From Aliamphritea ceti (GTDB lineage: Bacteria; Pseudomonadota; Gammaproteobacteria; Pseudomonadales; Balneatricaceae): DNA of 64,000 nucleotides. Each line of letters begins with the position of its first letter. The first letter of the stretch is position 1. Under the pieces are notes generated by a model. That model was not told where the DNA came from, searched no databases, and saw only the letters and a program-made list of their open reading frames with translations. This document shows positions 9,319 to 18,517 of the stretch, piece by piece. The position numbers were made by a program, and so were the translations under genes. The DNA lies in assembly GCF_024347215.1 (NCBI RefSeq), contig NZ_AP025282.1, forward strand, positions 4,960,001 through 5,024,000, written 5' to 3'.

Positions 9319-10094
9319 TGGCCATTGTCTGTGGTGCTGTCATAGCCATAACGGGCGATAATTTCAGCACCTGCCGGGCTTTGCACAAACTGCATAAACT
9401 GCTGTGCTGCCGGCGTATCTTTAAGTAATACCGCCTGCTGGCGGATCGGTGTATAGCTGTTCAGGTCCGGCAACCACAGTGAGCCTCCGGCATCCGGTAA
9501 AGATTTCAGCTGTGAATATGCAACGAATCCCAGCTGGGCATTGCCACTGCGCACAAACTGAAATGTCTGGCCGATATTCTCTCCCCGAACCGTACGGCTG
9601 CGCAGCCCGGGCCAGACACCTGCCTGTTCCATTATCTGTTGTGCCGCACGGCCATAAGGTGCCAGTTTAGGATTAGCCATCGCCAGATAGTGAAACCGCT
9701 CAGACTGTAAAACCTTGCCTTCTTCATCTACCAGACTGGCATCCGGGCTCCACAACACCACCTTACCTACTGCGTAAGTAAAACGGCTGTTAACCACTGC
9801 GATACCTTCCTGCTCAAGCAACTGCGGACGTTTCACATCTGCAGCAAAAAAAGCATCAAAAGGCGCGCCATGTTTAATCTGCGCGTAGTGTTTACCGGTC
9901 GACCCGAAAATCAGCTTAGTGCTGTGACCACTAACTGCACTGAACTGTTCCGCTAATTGTTGCATTGCCGCTGTAAAATTACTGGCGACAGCAATCCGTA
10001 CCTCAGCAGCGGTGGCGTTGGTAGCCAGCAAAACACTGCAGGCCAGCAATAAATATCGCGACTTATTTAAAAAACCAGATAACAGCAACATCAT
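9315..10094 (-). CDS. modA: Molybdate ABC transporter, periplasmic binding protein
   Basis: 259 residues with a cleavable signal peptide (hydrophobic stretch about residues 12-28, ending ATNATA-AEV). The mature N-terminus has AVASNFTAAMQQLA and then FGSTGKHYAQI, the serine-containing loops that bind molybdate or tungstate in ModA. First gene of modABC. I saw no ModE-type palindrome in the 100 bp upstream. Confidence 0.95.
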   Translation of the reverse strand: MMLLLSGFLNKSRYLLLACSVLLATNATAAEVRIAVASNFTAAMQQLAEQFSAVSGHSTKLIFGSTGKHYAQIKHGAPFDAFFAADVKRPQLLEQEGIAVVNSRFTYAVGKVVLWSPDASLVDEEGKVLQSERFHYLAMANPKLAPYGRAAQQIMEQAGVWPGLRSRTVRGENIGQTFQFVRSGNAQLGFVAYSQLKSLPDAGGSLWLPDLNSYTPIRQQAVLLKDTPAAQQFMQFVQSPAGAEIIARYGYDSTTDNGQ

Positions 10095-10172
10095 AAAAGC
10101 CTATCAGTGAACACGCGCCGTCAGTGGCAATGCCGAATTTATAGCAGATTAGACCAGCCAGTGGCAGCAGAA

Positions 10173-10192
10173 CTGCCCCTAAAACGGGGCAG
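10173..10192. repeat. Hairpin downstream of the XRE-cupin gene
   Basis: Perfect 7-bp stem CTGCCCC/GGGGCAG with a 6-nt loop. It lies between the leftward regulator gene and modA. There is no T-run on the minus strand, so it is a hairpin rather than a clear terminator. Confidence 0.4.
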
Positions 10193-10228
10193 AGAAGTAC
10201 TCAGATCAATGTATAAGGTGTAGCAGAA

Positions 10229-10771
10229 TCAGAAGGATGGCGGCGTATGCGCACTGACAATCCGGCACTGTTTATTGGTTTTATTACGGAACCTGTGGGG
10301 AATTTTCGTCTGAAAATTATAACTGTCTCCCTGCTCCAGATTGAAAACTTCACCGCCCACTGTGATCTCAATTTTACCATCAATCACAGTACCGGCTTCT
10401 TCACCTTCATGTTCCATCAGCTCAGTACCGGTATCAGCACCCGGCTCATAACACTCAATGAAAAAGGCCAGCGTACGCTTTGTATCCGGGTTACCCACCA
10501 ACTTCCAGTGAATATCATCCGTGCCCATGTCTATCAGCTCATCCGGACGGAAAATCACCTGCCGCTTCGCTTCAATATCAGCGGTGAAAAACTCGGTAAC
10601 TGTCATAGGAATGCCGCTGAGAATTTTCTTCAGAGACGCAACCGAAGGGCTGACTGCATTCCGCTCGATCATCGAAATAGTACTGTTAGTTAAACCAACA
10701 CGTTTCGCCAGCTCGCGCTGAGAAAGCCCGTAGATCTGGCGGATTTTTTTTAACCGGTCACCTACTTCCAC
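10229..10771 (-). CDS. XRE-family regulator with C-terminal cupin domain (PuuR-like)
   Basis: 180 residues. Residues 5-60 form an XRE/Cro helix-turn-helix (LSQRELAKRVGLTNSTISMIE), and residues about 105-178 a single cupin barrel (GEEAGTVIDGKIEITVGGE, GDSYNFQTKIPHRF). The start is a GTG at 10771 with AAAGGT upstream; the nearby ATG is out of frame. The E. coli homologue PuuR has this architecture and represses putrescine-utilisation genes. Its position beside the puuB-, puuA- and pot-like genes supports the same role. Confidence 0.85.
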   Translation of the reverse strand: MEVGDRLKKIRQIYGLSQRELAKRVGLTNSTISMIERNAVSPSVASLKKILSGIPMTVTEFFTADIEAKRQVIFRPDELIDMGTDDIHWKLVGNPDTKRTLAFFIECYEPGADTGTELMEHEGEEAGTVIDGKIEITVGGEVFNLEQGDSYNFQTKIPHRFRNKTNKQCRIVSAHTPPSF

Positions 10772-10872
10772 GCATATACCTTTAATTAACAGCTGGATGA
10801 GCCCAGCATTGTATCAGCAGACGACGGACGAATGCAGGCTTACATACGTCACGCCGTGCCAAAGCATGACGA

Positions 10873-12162
10873 TTAACGCAATTTTTCTAACATGCCGTAG
10901 TACCACATACCTGCAGCCATCATCTGACCACTTACCCAATCACCAAACGGCAACCGCACATGGCTGATATCGGCAAATACATCAAATTTTTCCATCGAGC
11001 CGGCAACTGCATCGCCCATTATTTCTGCAATGATATGGGTCAGACCAATACCATGGCCGGAATAGCCCTGCGCGTAATAAACATTGTCAGACAACTTACC
11101 TAACTGAGGGATCCGGTTAACCACTATGCCCATCATGCCGCTCCAGGCATATTCAATTTCGACACCTTTCAGCCTTGGAAATGTCTTTTCGATTCCCGGC
11201 CGAAGCTCAGCACGAATATCCCGGGATTCACGGCCTGAATAGTTAGCACCACCACCAAACATCAGGCGCTTATCAGCAGTCATACGATAATAATCGAGCA
11301 CGAAGCGGCAGTCGTAAACGGCCAGATCCTGAGGGTTAATTTTACTGGCAACCTCATCCCCCAAAGGTTTAGTGACCACGTTACCGCCGCAGGCAGGAAT
11401 GATCATGCCTTTCATCTTCATGCCACCTAAACGGTGATACGCATTACCGGCAAGAATCACCGATTTAGCAGTCACTTTACCCTGCTCGGTAATCACCGCC
11501 GGTGCATTTCCGTGCTGAATATCGACGACTTTAGAGTTTTCGAAAATCAGTGCACCCATCGATTCAGCAGCCCGTGCTTCACCAATACACAGATTAAGCG
11601 AATGCAGGTGCATATTACGCGTATTCAGTACCCCGCCATGATAGATATCAGTCTCCAGATACTCTGGCATATCTTTCGCGGAAATCAGCGTGACGTCATC
11701 ACCCATGCCCCGTGCCAACGCTTCTTTATATCCGTCTTCCAGTTCCTGCATATGTGACGGTTTATAAGCCGTGTGCAAGTGACCGTGCTTAAGATCACAC
11801 TGAATACCGTACTTCTCCACACGGGACTTGATAATCTCATGCCCCCGCCAGCGCAGATTCCAGACAAAATCCTCACCCGCCTGCCCCATCTTTGGAACCA
11901 GCTGCTTAAGTAACGCTTTATCACCCGACAGAGAACCAGTTACCTGGCCACCATTACGTCCGGTTGCACCCCAGCCAACCTTATTGGCTTCAATAATGGC
12001 AACTTTATAGCCCTTTTCCGCCAGTTCAACTGCCGTCGCCACGCCGCTAAAGCCGCCACCAACAATCGCCACATCAACCTGATGTTCACCTTCCAGCCGG
12101 GGATAATCCGTGGCGTCATTCAGGGACTTTGCATAGTAATTATCACAGTATTGGGCTTGCAT
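10873..12162 (-). CDS. puuB: FAD-dependent oxidoreductase, gamma-glutamylputrescine oxidase-like
   Basis: 429 residues of the DAO/glycine-oxidase fold. The FAD dinucleotide-binding motif VAIVGGGFSGVATAVELAEK is at residues 30-50, with GWGATGRNGGQVTG just after; PuuB-type enzymes share this. The expected reaction oxidises the terminal amine of gamma-glutamylputrescine to the aldehyde, releasing NH3 and H2O2. Divergent from the PuuA-like gene across a 410-bp regulatory gap. The ATG has GGAGAGAG upstream. Substrate assignment rests on family and neighbours. Confidence 0.8.
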   Translation of the reverse strand: MQAQYCDNYYAKSLNDATDYPRLEGEHQVDVAIVGGGFSGVATAVELAEKGYKVAIIEANKVGWGATGRNGGQVTGSLSGDKALLKQLVPKMGQAGEDFVWNLRWRGHEIIKSRVEKYGIQCDLKHGHLHTAYKPSHMQELEDGYKEALARGMGDDVTLISAKDMPEYLETDIYHGGVLNTRNMHLHSLNLCIGEARAAESMGALIFENSKVVDIQHGNAPAVITEQGKVTAKSVILAGNAYHRLGGMKMKGMIIPACGGNVVTKPLGDEVASKINPQDLAVYDCRFVLDYYRMTADKRLMFGGGANYSGRESRDIRAELRPGIEKTFPRLKGVEIEYAWSGMMGIVVNRIPQLGKLSDNVYYAQGYSGHGIGLTHIIAEIMGDAVAGSMEKFDVFADISHVRLPFGDWVSGQMMAAGMWYYGMLEKLR

Positions 12163-12572
12163 CCGCTCTCTCCGAATTTACTTGTCACGGCCGTTTGAAG
12201 TGAATTTTGAACATTTATCAGTCCGACCATTTGCGAACAGAAAACAACAAAACCAGCCTATAAATGTTTTAAAGAAGCCTTATCAGAGCTAATCAATATC
12301 ACCTAAGGCATTGATTAAAATCATTTTTACTATTAAAAGCCTCACGAAACCATCAAAAACAAGTGATCATTTTTTTGATCATATTATGCATATTAAGGTC
12401 CCCTAACAAGGTTATTGTAAAAAATATGATCAATTTTCTCTTGACTACAGGCTTCCCAAAACCTAATTTAATACGCAAATGAGCATTATATTGATCACTT
12501 ATGTAAAACCCCGACGCTCTTAATAACAAGATTCCGGGGCAACGCAGCACAGAAAAACAAAAAAGGCATCCC
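12163..12572. promoter_or_regulatory. 410-bp divergent control region with four TGATCA sites
   Basis: No gene. It separates puuB-like and puuA-like genes and is AT-rich. TGATCA occurs at 12364-12369, 12376-12381, 12427-12432 and 12492-12497; the first two form a larger symmetric element with a 6-nt T spacer. These are candidate operators, perhaps for the XRE-cupin regulator, but this is inference. Confidence 0.5.
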
Positions 12573-13958
12573 ATGTCCGAGCAAGCACAGAATCACAATC
12601 ATCATCCTGCCGTTACTACTCTGCTGGAAAAACATCCTGAAATTCAGGCAGTAGATTTACTTATCAGTGACCTCAACGGCGTTACCCGTGGCAAGCGCGT
12701 CGAATGCAGCGCACTGGATCATGCAATGGATGACGGCATCAACATGCCAGCATCACTGTTCTCACTGGATATCACCGGTAAAACTGTAGAAGAATGCGCC
12801 TTAGGGCTAGATATAGGCGAGCCGGATAAACTCTGCCTGCTCAGCCCACAAAGTCTGACCCTGGCTCCCTGGCAGCGTCGTCCAACCGCTCAGGCACTGA
12901 TGAGCATGTATGAACCGGATGGCCAGCCTTATTTTGCAGACCCTCGCCATGTACTGAGCAACATCACCAAACGCCTGACAGATATGGGCCTCACGCCGGT
13001 TGTCGCCGTTGAGCTCGAGTTTTATCTGATTGACACTAAGCGCGACAGCAAAGGTTTCCCACAGCCACCTATCTCACCCCGTACCGGAAAGCGTGAAGAA
13101 CACACTCAGGTTTACTCGATTAATATTCTTGATGAGTACAGCGCCTTTCTGGAAGACATCGCGACCTATACCGCCGCTCAGAATATCCCGGCAGATACTG
13201 CTGTAGCTGAGTACGCCCCGGGACAATTTGAAATTAACCTCAAGCATCAGGACGATCCGCTGGCTGCCTGCGACAACGCAATTTTGCTAAAGCGGGTAAT
13301 CAAAGCGGTTGCTGAAAAGCATGGTATGGAGGCGTCTTTCATGGCGAAGCCATATGAGGAAGAAGCCGGCAGCGGTACTCATATCCACGTCAGTCTGGTT
13401 GATGAGCAAGGCAACAATGTACTGGCTGAAGAAGGCCGTGAATACAGCGACAAGATGGAACATGCTATCGCAGGTTTGCTGGACTTTATGCCGGCATCAA
13501 TGGCGTTCTTCTGCCCGAACATCAACTCTTACCGTCGTATGCGCCCAGAGTACTACGTACCGATGGCACCTAACTGGGGTGTCGATAACCGCACTACTTC
13601 ACTTCGTATTCCAGCCAGTGGCAACAACGCCAAGCGTATCGAACACCGGGTTTCCGGCGCCGATGCGAACCCTTATCTGGTTATGGCCTCGATTCTTGCC
13701 GGTATTCACTACGGTCTGAGTCAGGCACAGGCACCTTCGAAACCACGTATCGAAGGTAATGCTTTTGCTCAGGACGGTGTCGGCCTGCCCACCCGCATGC
13801 ACGACGCGCTGCAGAAAATGCAGGACAGCGAATTACTGCGTGAGTATTTCTCCCCGGCATTTATTGAGCTGTTCACCGTCTGCAAACGTGAAGAATTGTC
13901 TGAATTTGAGCGCCACGTAACGGCACTCGAAAGCCAGTGGTTCCTGACCACTGTGTAA
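12573..13958 (+). CDS. puuA: Glutamine synthetase family protein, gamma-glutamylpolyamine synthetase-like
   Basis: 461 residues. Conserved glutamine synthetase elements are present: LISDLNGVTRGKRV near the N-terminus, VAVELEFYLID near residue 145 (metal-binding Glu), GSGTHIHVSL near 270 (nucleotide loop) and NPYLVMASILAG near 365. PuuA enzymes ligate glutamate to putrescine or another polyamine at ATP cost, the first step of the gamma-glutamylated route. It leads the potFGHI genes and faces the puuB-like gene. Which polyamine it uses is not visible. Confidence 0.85.
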   Translation: MSEQAQNHNHHPAVTTLLEKHPEIQAVDLLISDLNGVTRGKRVECSALDHAMDDGINMPASLFSLDITGKTVEECALGLDIGEPDKLCLLSPQSLTLAPWQRRPTAQALMSMYEPDGQPYFADPRHVLSNITKRLTDMGLTPVVAVELEFYLIDTKRDSKGFPQPPISPRTGKREEHTQVYSINILDEYSAFLEDIATYTAAQNIPADTAVAEYAPGQFEINLKHQDDPLAACDNAILLKRVIKAVAEKHGMEASFMAKPYEEEAGSGTHIHVSLVDEQGNNVLAEEGREYSDKMEHAIAGLLDFMPASMAFFCPNINSYRRMRPEYYVPMAPNWGVDNRTTSLRIPASGNNAKRIEHRVSGADANPYLVMASILAGIHYGLSQAQAPSKPRIEGNAFAQDGVGLPTRMHDALQKMQDSELLREYFSPAFIELFTVCKREELSEFERHVTALESQWFLTTV

Positions 13959-14032
13959 ATACCTTAACCGTCCCGTCGTCACCGACAGCGGGTATCGGAT
14001 GTTAAACAACAATAAAAAAGAGGTTATACAAA

Positions 14033-15151
14033 ATGATCGACGTTTCCGCTTCCCGCAATACTCTGGCCGCCGCAATAGCACTGAGCACTGCTCTGGCTAT
14101 GCCGGCATCTGCCAGTGAAGACAGTCTGAAATTCTATAACTGGTCGGATTACATTGCCGGCGACACTATCGATAACTTCCAGAAAGAAGCCGGTATTGAT
14201 GTCACCTACGATGTATTCGACAGCAACGAAGTACTGGAAGCCAAGCTAATGGCTGGCGGCTCAGGTTTCGACGTTGTCGTACCGGGTTCACAATTTCTGG
14301 GACGTCAGATCACCGCAGGTGTTTTCCAACCTCTGGATAAAACTAAACTGAGTAACTACGCCAACCTTGATGAAGGTCTGATGAAGGTGCTGACAGAAGT
14401 CGATCCGGATAATAAGTACGCTATTCCTTACCTGTGGGGCACGACCGGTATCGGCTATAACGTTGAACAGGTCAAAGCAGCACTGGGGGAAGATGCGCCG
14501 GTGGACAGCCTGGATCTGGTTTTCAAACCGGAAAATATGGAAAAGCTGGCAAAATGTGGTGTCGCTTTCCTGGATGCTCCGGGTGAGATAGTCCCTATCG
14601 CTCAGAACTATTTGGGTAAGAATCCAAACAGCGATAACAAAAAAGATTACAGCAAAGACTCTGCCGCCGGTAAGTTGCTGCTATCAGTACGTCCGTATAT
14701 CACTTACTTCCACTCTTCCCAGTACATCAACGACCTGGCAAACGGTGACATCTGTGTCGCTATCGGCTGGTCAGGCGATATTCTGCAGGCAGCAGCCCGC
14801 GCTGAAGAAAGTGATAACGGTGTAAAAGTCGCTTACAGCATTCCAAAAGAAGGCACCGCTGTATGGTTCGATATGCTGGCAATTCCGGCTGACGCCAAAA
14901 ATACTGACAAAGCGCACAAGCTACTTAACTACTTACTGCGCCCTGAAGTCATTGCCGGTATTTCAAACTACGTGGCATATGCCAACGCCAACAAAGCTTC
15001 TACTGACCTGATTGATCCTGCGATCGTTAACGATGAAACCATCTACCCGACAGATGAAGTCAGAAAGAACTTATTCTCTCTGAAGGTACTGCCGAAGAAG
15101 ATCGACCGGGTACTGACCCGTCTCTGGACAAACGTAAAAGCTAATCGCTAA
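14033..15151 (+). CDS. potF: Polyamine ABC transporter, periplasmic binding protein (PotF/SpuD-like)
   Basis: 372 residues. A signal peptide ends near residue 27 (AMPASA-SED). The mature protein begins SLKFYNWSDYIAGDTIDNF, the PotD/PotF signature; the tryptophan and aspartates here belong to the polyamine pocket. Further on, DVVVPGSQFLGRQ and YAIPYLWGTTGIGYN match the family. It captures putrescine or spermidine for PotGHI. GAGG lies 9 nt before the ATG. A long inverted repeat separates it from the ATPase gene. Confidence 0.9.
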   Translation: MIDVSASRNTLAAAIALSTALAMPASASEDSLKFYNWSDYIAGDTIDNFQKEAGIDVTYDVFDSNEVLEAKLMAGGSGFDVVVPGSQFLGRQITAGVFQPLDKTKLSNYANLDEGLMKVLTEVDPDNKYAIPYLWGTTGIGYNVEQVKAALGEDAPVDSLDLVFKPENMEKLAKCGVAFLDAPGEIVPIAQNYLGKNPNSDNKKDYSKDSAAGKLLLSVRPYITYFHSSQYINDLANGDICVAIGWSGDILQAAARAEESDNGVKVAYSIPKEGTAVWFDMLAIPADAKNTDKAHKLLNYLLRPEVIAGISNYVAYANANKASTDLIDPAIVNDETIYPTDEVRKNLFSLKVLPKKIDRVLTRLWTNVKANR

Positions 15152-15199
15152 TTCGTTATCCGAATGCTGGCAGCCTCCGGGCTGTCAGCCAGACAACAG

Positions 15200-15275
15200 A
15201 TGGATAAACATTTGTAATTACTCTCAGCGGCCAGCTCTCAACGACCAGCTGACGAAATTACAAATGTTTATCCAT
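15200..15275. repeat. Perfect 20-bp inverted repeat between potF and potG
   Basis: The arms at 15200-15219 and 15256-15275 are exact reverse complements, separated by a 36-nt loop that itself contains complementary CAGC/GCTG stretches. It lies in the 224-bp gap after potF. A stable stem-loop here could protect the upstream potF mRNA or attenuate downstream genes, so that more binding protein than transporter is made. No U-tract follows. Confidence 0.85.
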
Positions 15276-15375
15276 TAACGTGAGAACCTGACATAACCTC
15301 AGCCGCGCCTCTGAACCCGTCCTCTGGCTATGTCATTTTCATCAATAATTATAAGAAGTCATCGGAGGCTTCCCC

Positions 15376-16554
15376 ATGACACAAGCGCAACGCATCGACA
15401 CGGACAGCATTGAACAACCCAATGCTGCTCCTGCAGAACAGATACCTGCCTGGAAACAGGACGGCGCTCAGCCATTCCTGCGGATTGAGAACATTACCAA
15501 GAAGTTTGGTGACTTCACCGCCGTTGATAACATCTCACTGGATATCTATAAAAACGAGCTTTTTTGTCTGCTAGGCGGTTCCGGCTCCGGTAAAAGTACC
15601 TTGTTGCGCATGCTTGCCGGCTTTGAGTCAGCCACGTCTGGCAAGATCATTATCGACGGCGTCGATATGGCAGGTATTCAGCCCTGGAAGCGCCCGGTGA
15701 ATATGATGTTTCAGTCGTATGCGCTGTTCCCGCACCTGAGTGTTGAAGAAAACGTTGCCTTTGGCCTCAAGCGTGAAGGCATTCCCCGTGCAGAAGTCCG
15801 GGAGCGGGTCGCTCAGATGCTTGAGCTGGTGCAAATGGGCCATCTGAACAAGCGTAAGCCGCATCAATTGTCCGGTGGTCAGCGCCAGCGTATCGCACTG
15901 GCCCGCTCACTGATCAAACAGCCAAAACTGTTGCTACTGGATGAGCCACTGGGTGCACTGGATAAGAAGCTGCGTGAAGAGACGCAGTTTGAGCTGATCA
16001 ATATTCAGGAAAAACTTGGCGTGACTTTTGTGGTCGTTACCCACGACCAGGAAGAAGCAATGACCCTGTCGACCCGTATCGGCGTGATGGATCAGGGCAA
16101 GATCGTCCAGACGGCCGAGCCGCATGATGTCTATGAATACCCGAACAGCCGCTTTGTCGCTGAGTTCATCGGTTCGGTGAATATGTTCGAAGGCCGGGTT
16201 ATTGAAGATGAGCCGGACAGTGTGCGCATTCATTCCAAGGAAGCCGGTGGCGAACTCTATGTTAACCACGGCATCAGCTGTTCACCGAATCAGAAAGTAC
16301 ACGTGGCACTGCGCCCGGAAAAAATTAAAGTCAGCCGCCGTAAGCCGGATCAGGACGTTAATTGTATCGTCGGCATCATCGAAGAAATTGCCTACATGGG
16401 CAGCATGTCGGTGTTCCGCATCCGTCTGCCAAGCGGTAAAGAAGTCCGTATCACTCAGCCGAACCTGTCCCGTAGCATGGGCGAGCGCTTCACCTGGGAA
16501 GATCAGGTGTACATGTCCTGGGATGCAGACAGCAGCGTGGTACTGACCTCATGA
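15376..16554 (+). CDS. potG: Polyamine ABC transporter, ATP-binding protein (PotG-like)
   Basis: 392 residues. Walker A GGSGSGKSTLLRML (about residues 72-85), signature LSGGQRQRIALARSL, and Walker B LLLLDEPLGALD are all intact; a TOBE domain fills the last ~110 residues. It powers polyamine import through PotH and PotI. GGAGG precedes the ATG, and the stop overlaps the potH start by 4 bp (ATGA). Confidence 0.9.
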   Translation: MTQAQRIDTDSIEQPNAAPAEQIPAWKQDGAQPFLRIENITKKFGDFTAVDNISLDIYKNELFCLLGGSGSGKSTLLRMLAGFESATSGKIIIDGVDMAGIQPWKRPVNMMFQSYALFPHLSVEENVAFGLKREGIPRAEVRERVAQMLELVQMGHLNKRKPHQLSGGQRQRIALARSLIKQPKLLLLDEPLGALDKKLREETQFELINIQEKLGVTFVVVTHDQEEAMTLSTRIGVMDQGKIVQTAEPHDVYEYPNSRFVAEFIGSVNMFEGRVIEDEPDSVRIHSKEAGGELYVNHGISCSPNQKVHVALRPEKIKVSRRKPDQDVNCIVGIIEEIAYMGSMSVFRIRLPSGKEVRITQPNLSRSMGERFTWEDQVYMSWDADSSVVLTS

Positions 16555-17513
16555 ACGCCCCGGTTTCCCTGAATATTCCCGGCCAGAAGCCGGTGTCAGG
16601 CTTGGGGCGCCTGATCTATAGCTTACGCCACCTGAGCATTGGTCGCTGGACGGTTATTTCCCTGCCCAGTCTGTGGCTGGCGGTGTTCTTTTTTGTACCC
16701 TTTTTAGTGGTCTTCAAAATTTCCTTAGCGGAGCCGACCATCTCGATTCCGCCTTACAGTTCATTGCTGGAATGGGACCCGGAAGAGTCGTTTGCGACAC
16801 TGAAGCTGAACCTTGGCAACTACATCTACCTGTTTGAAGACACCTTCTATCTGGAAGCCTATTTGAGCTCGATCCGGATTGCGGCGGTCTCGACTTTCTT
16901 CACATTATTAGTCGCGTTTCCAATGGCATATCTGATCGCCCGCAGTAAATCCACCACACGGATCTTACTGCTGTCGCTGGTGATTCTGCCGTTCTGGACC
17001 TCTTTCCTGTTGCGGGTGTATGCCTGGATGGGCTTCCTGAAAAAGAATGGCCTGATCAATGAATTTCTGCTCAGTTTCGGCATTATCGATCAGCCGTTAA
17101 CTATGCTGCAGACCGACTTTGCCGTGTACATCGGCATCGTCTATACCTACCTGCCGTTCATGGTCTTGCCGCTCTATACCGCATTGGAAAAGATGGACAT
17201 TACCTTGTTGGAAGCCGCTGAGGATCTAGGTGGCCGGCCGATGCAGAACTTCTTCCTGATTACCTTGCCACTGGCGATACCGGGCATCATTGCCGGTTGT
17301 TTATTGGTATTTATTCCGGCGGTTGGTGAGTACGTAATTCCGGCCCTCTTAGGCGGTTCCGATACTCTGATGATAGGTAAAGTCCTCTGGGATGAGTTCT
17401 TCCTCAACCGGGACTGGCCGATGGCCTCTGCGGTCGCAACCGTGATGCTGATCGTGCTGGTACTGCCGATCATGCTGATTAGAAACACTAATTCCGGTAA
17501 GGAGGCGTTTTAA
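16551..17513 (+). CDS. potH: Polyamine ABC transporter, permease (PotH-like)
   Basis: 320 residues with six predicted membrane helices. The cytoplasmic EAA loop reads LEAAEDLGGRPMQNFFLITLPL (about residues 222-243), where the ATPase docks. It starts inside the potG stop, so the two are coupled. Confidence 0.9.
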   Translation: MNAPVSLNIPGQKPVSGLGRLIYSLRHLSIGRWTVISLPSLWLAVFFFVPFLVVFKISLAEPTISIPPYSSLLEWDPEESFATLKLNLGNYIYLFEDTFYLEAYLSSIRIAAVSTFFTLLVAFPMAYLIARSKSTTRILLLSLVILPFWTSFLLRVYAWMGFLKKNGLINEFLLSFGIIDQPLTMLQTDFAVYIGIVYTYLPFMVLPLYTALEKMDITLLEAAEDLGGRPMQNFFLITLPLAIPGIIAGCLLVFIPAVGEYVIPALLGGSDTLMIGKVLWDEFFLNRDWPMASAVATVMLIVLVLPIMLIRNTNSGKEAF

Positions 17514-17514
17514 G

Positions 17515-18333
17515 ATGCAACAACGTAAATCGCTGTTCCTGAATACCAGCGCGACATTAGGGTTTATCTTCCTGTACGCACCGATCATTGCGCTGATCGT
17601 ATACAGTTTCAACAAATCCAAACTGGTCACCGTCTGGGGTGGCTGGTCCCTGAAATGGTATAGCGCGCTGTTCAATAACGAGCAGATCATGACCGCTGCC
17701 TGGCTGAGCTTAAAGGTCGCCTTCATCAGCGCCAGTGTGGCGGTGGTGTTAGGAACACTGGCAGGTTTCGTACTGTCACGGATGGGCCGTTTTCCGGGCA
17801 AACTGGTGCTGTCTGGCTGGATCACCGCACCTTTGGTGATGCCGGAAGTGATCACCGGTTTGTCACTGTTGCTGTTGTTTGTGGCAATGGAAGGCGCCTT
17901 CGGCTGGCCATCCGGCCGGGGCATTGGAACCATTATTATTGCCCACAGTACTTTCTGTCTGGCCTATGTGGCGGTCATTGTGCAATCGCGTTTATCGGCG
18001 ATGGATGAATCACTGGAGGAAGCCGCGATGGACCTGGGGGCCAAGCCTTTCAGTTTGTTCTTCCTGGTGACCTTACCGCTGATTTCACCGGCGATCATCT
18101 CCGGCTGGTTACTGTCATTTACCTTGTCGCTGGATGATCTGGTTATCGCCAGCTTCGTCTCCGGTCCGGGTAACAGCACGCTGCCAATGGTGATTTTCTC
18201 CAAGGTACGTTTAGGGGTAACACCGGAAGTGAACGCCTTGGCGACGATCATGATCGGTATTGTCGCACTGGGTGTTGTTGGTGCGATCTGGCAGATGCGC
18301 CGCCAGAACCGGATGATGAACCGTTTAGACTAA
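17515..18333 (+). CDS. potI: Polyamine ABC transporter, permease (PotI-like)
   Basis: 272 residues with about six membrane helices and an EAA loop LEEAAMDLGAKPFSLFFLVT (about residues 163-182). It begins 1 nt after the potH stop, with a strong AAGGAGG lying inside the end of potH. A stable hairpin follows the stop. Confidence 0.9.
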   Translation: MQQRKSLFLNTSATLGFIFLYAPIIALIVYSFNKSKLVTVWGGWSLKWYSALFNNEQIMTAAWLSLKVAFISASVAVVLGTLAGFVLSRMGRFPGKLVLSGWITAPLVMPEVITGLSLLLLFVAMEGAFGWPSGRGIGTIIIAHSTFCLAYVAVIVQSRLSAMDESLEEAAMDLGAKPFSLFFLVTLPLISPAIISGWLLSFTLSLDDLVIASFVSGPGNSTLPMVIFSKVRLGVTPEVNALATIMIGIVALGVVGAIWQMRRQNRMMNRLD

Positions 18334-18345
18334 CTAGTCGAATAT

Positions 18346-18386
18346 CCACCGCAGCTATCGTTTCACCCATAAGCGAGCTGCGGTGG
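18346..18386 (+). terminator. Hairpin after potI, probable terminator
   Basis: Perfect 11-bp stem CCACCGCAGCT/AGCTGCGGTGG with a 19-nt loop, followed by TCAAAAAACC. There is no T-run on the plus strand, so it may act as an mRNA 3'-end stabiliser or a partial terminator ahead of the amidotransferase gene. Confidence 0.45.
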
Positions 18387-18517
18387 TCAAAAAACCATCA
18401 GAAGCAGGGATAATACTGTTAACCCACAGCGACTGATTATAAAATAACCAAACATGCCAAGTGTGCCGCAGAACCGGCCACAAGAATTTGCAGTTAACTT
18501 CTCAGTAAAGGCTTTTT

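Noticed and set aside
12353..12574. 73-codon minus-strand open frame in the puuB/puuA gap
   Set aside because: Sits in AT-rich control DNA and lacks a start context; translation has no recognisable domain.
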